Of a stretch of 64,000 nucleotides of DNA, positions 63,033-64,000 are shown one piece after another. Within the stretch, counting starts at the first letter, position 1. The number at the start of each line of letters is the position of its first letter. The notes beneath the pieces are model-generated. The model saw only the letters and a program-made list of their open reading frames with translations, had not been told where the DNA came from and did not search any database. Origin of the DNA: Oleiharenicola sp. (GTDB lineage Bacteria; Verrucomicrobiota; Verrucomicrobiia; Opitutales; Opitutaceae); the NCBI GenBank assembly GCA_025363455.1, contig JANYDW010000007.1, positions 1 through 64,000 on the forward strand, written 5' to 3'. The position numbers and the translations under genes are program-made.

Positions 63033-64000
63033 TTCCGCCACACAAATGCCGCAGGTGTCGAAAAAGAAATCGTGGCCCTTGTCGTCCACGAGGATGAACG
63101 CCGGGAAATCCTGCACTTCGATCCGCCACACGGCTTCCATGCCCAGCTCCGCATACTCGAGCACCTCGACCTTCCGGATGTTTTCCTGCGCGAGTATGGC
63201 GGCGGGGCCGCCGATGCTACCGAGATAAAACCCGCCGTGTTGCTTGCAGGAGTCGGTCACGGCTTTGCTCCGGTTGCCCTTGGCGAGCATCACCATGGAG
63301 GCACCTTGGGCCTGGAACGGCGCCACATAGCTGTCCATGCGGCCCGCGGTGGTCGGGCCGAATGAACCCGATGCATAGCCCGTCGGTGTCTTGGCGGGCC
63401 CGGCGTAGTAGACGGGGTGGTTCTTGAAATAGTCGGGCAGACCCTGACCGGCATCGAGGCGCTCCTTCAGCTTGGCGTGGGCACTATCGCGGGCGACGAT
63501 GACCGGGCCGGTCAGCGAGACGCGGGTGGTGACGGGATAGTTCGACAGCTCGGCCAGGATGTCTCCCATTGGCCGGTTGAGATCAATGCGCACGAAGTTG
63601 GTGTCTTTGAAGGTCCGCAGCTCTGACGGGATGAACCGGCCGGGGTCCGTCTCCATTTTTTCGAGGAAGATGCCGTCCTTCGTGATCTTCGCCTTGATGT
63701 TGCGGTCCGCGCTGCAGGACACGCCCATCCCGACGGGGCAGCTCGCCCCGTGCCGCGATAGCCGGATCACGCGGGCGTCGAGGGCGAAATACTTGCCGCC
63801 GAACTGGGCGCCGACTTTCGCAGCCTGCGCCAGCTTCAGGACCTCGGCCTCCATCGCCAGGTCACGGAAGGCCCGGCCGTGCTCGTTGCCCGTCGTCGGG
63901 AGCGCGTCGAGATATTTGGTCGTGGCCAGCTTCAGCGTCTTCATGCAGGCCTCGGCGCTCGTGCCGCCGATGACAAACACGAGGTGGTAGGGCGGGCAGG
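63027..64000 (-). CDS. fumA: Class I fumarate hydratase, C-terminal part (runs off the window)
   Basis: Only the 3' portion is inside the window; the frame continues past base 64000 ([11 protein letters not shown] upstream of TSAEACMK is in frame). Recognisable class I fumarase features: [32 protein letters not shown] with Cys for the Fe-S cluster, [10 protein letters not shown], and a final [11 protein letters not shown]. The 4Fe-4S enzyme hydrates fumarate to malate in the TCA cycle; related tartrate dehydratases are similar, so substrate is inferred from overall FumA/B likeness. It ends in a dispersed repeat. Confidence 0.9.
   Translation of the reverse strand, partial: CPPYHLVFVIGGTSAEACMKTLKLATTKYLDALPTTGNEHGRAFRDLAMEAEVLKLAQAAKVGAQFGGKYFALDARVIRLSRHGASCPVGMGVSCSADRNIKAKITKDGIFLEKMETDPGRFIPSELRTFKDTNFVRIDLNRPMGDILAELSNYPVTTRVSLTGPVIVARDSAHAKLKERLDAGQGLPDYFKNHPVYYAGPAKTPTGYASGSFGPTTAGRMDSYVAPFQAQGASMVMLAKGNRSKAVTDSCKQHGGFYLGSIGGPAAILAQENIRKVEVLEYAELGMEAVWRIEVQDFPAFILVDDKGHDFFFDTCGICVAEK

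Overview
The window comes from a GC-rich bacterium, most probably an Opitutaceae-like member of Verrucomicrobiota. This rests on several things together: an Rne/Rng-family nuclease and an RNase Y in the same genome, a diverged type IV pilus/secretin cluster, many starts without a clear Shine-Dalgarno, ECF sigma factors fused to membrane domains, and many short palindromic intergenic repeats. The taxonomic call is an inference from gene content; no rRNA or tRNA gene was recognised.

Layout. 0.4-19 kb is accessory or mixed: a secreted VWA/Ig-like protein, a PolX whose polymerase active site has decayed but whose PHP nuclease is intact, a membrane-fused ECF sigma factor, a hipBA toxin-antitoxin (TA) pair with a palindromic repeat between its genes, a giant secreted protein interrupted by an in-frame TAG, a higBA pair, a GH10 glycosidase and a luciferase-like oxidoreductase. 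19.2-24.25 kb is the most unusual part. A leftward operon encodes a DUF1737-like protein, a 79-aa protein, a ubiquitin-like protein of the multiubiquitin fold, an E1-like adenylyltransferase and a DUF6527 protein. Divergent from it is a rightward operon of sigma-like factor, 129-aa protein and ImmA/IrrE metallopeptidase. A 76-bp nested palindrome lies between the two. A kinase-like protein related to polyvalent-protein kinases follows convergently.

24.4-43.8 kb is mostly housekeeping: RNase E/G, RodA, RNase Y, QueF, a DnaQ-like exonuclease, an M28 peptidase, CorA, a PTS EIIA domain, a membrane spermidine-synthase-like protein, and gyrB and gyrA with hicBA between them. At 43.1-44.3 kb a zinc-ribbon coiled-coil protein runs directly into the RNase P RNA gene. 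A 542-bp element with 24-bp terminal inverted repeats follows.

45.0-60.1 kb carries two pilus clusters (three pilin-like genes; a pilMNOPQ-like operon ending in a secretin). Between them are a NarL-type response regulator, rpsT, an AddB/AddA-like helicase-nuclease pair and a 33-codon basic protein resembling the mS38/AURKAIP1 family. 60.2-64 kb holds a polyprenyl diphosphate synthase, an ECF sigma factor with a likely membrane partner, and the 3' part of a class I fumarase that runs off the right edge.

No CRISPR array, transposase, rRNA or tRNA was found. Three TA pairs and at least four families of intergenic palindromic repeats are present.
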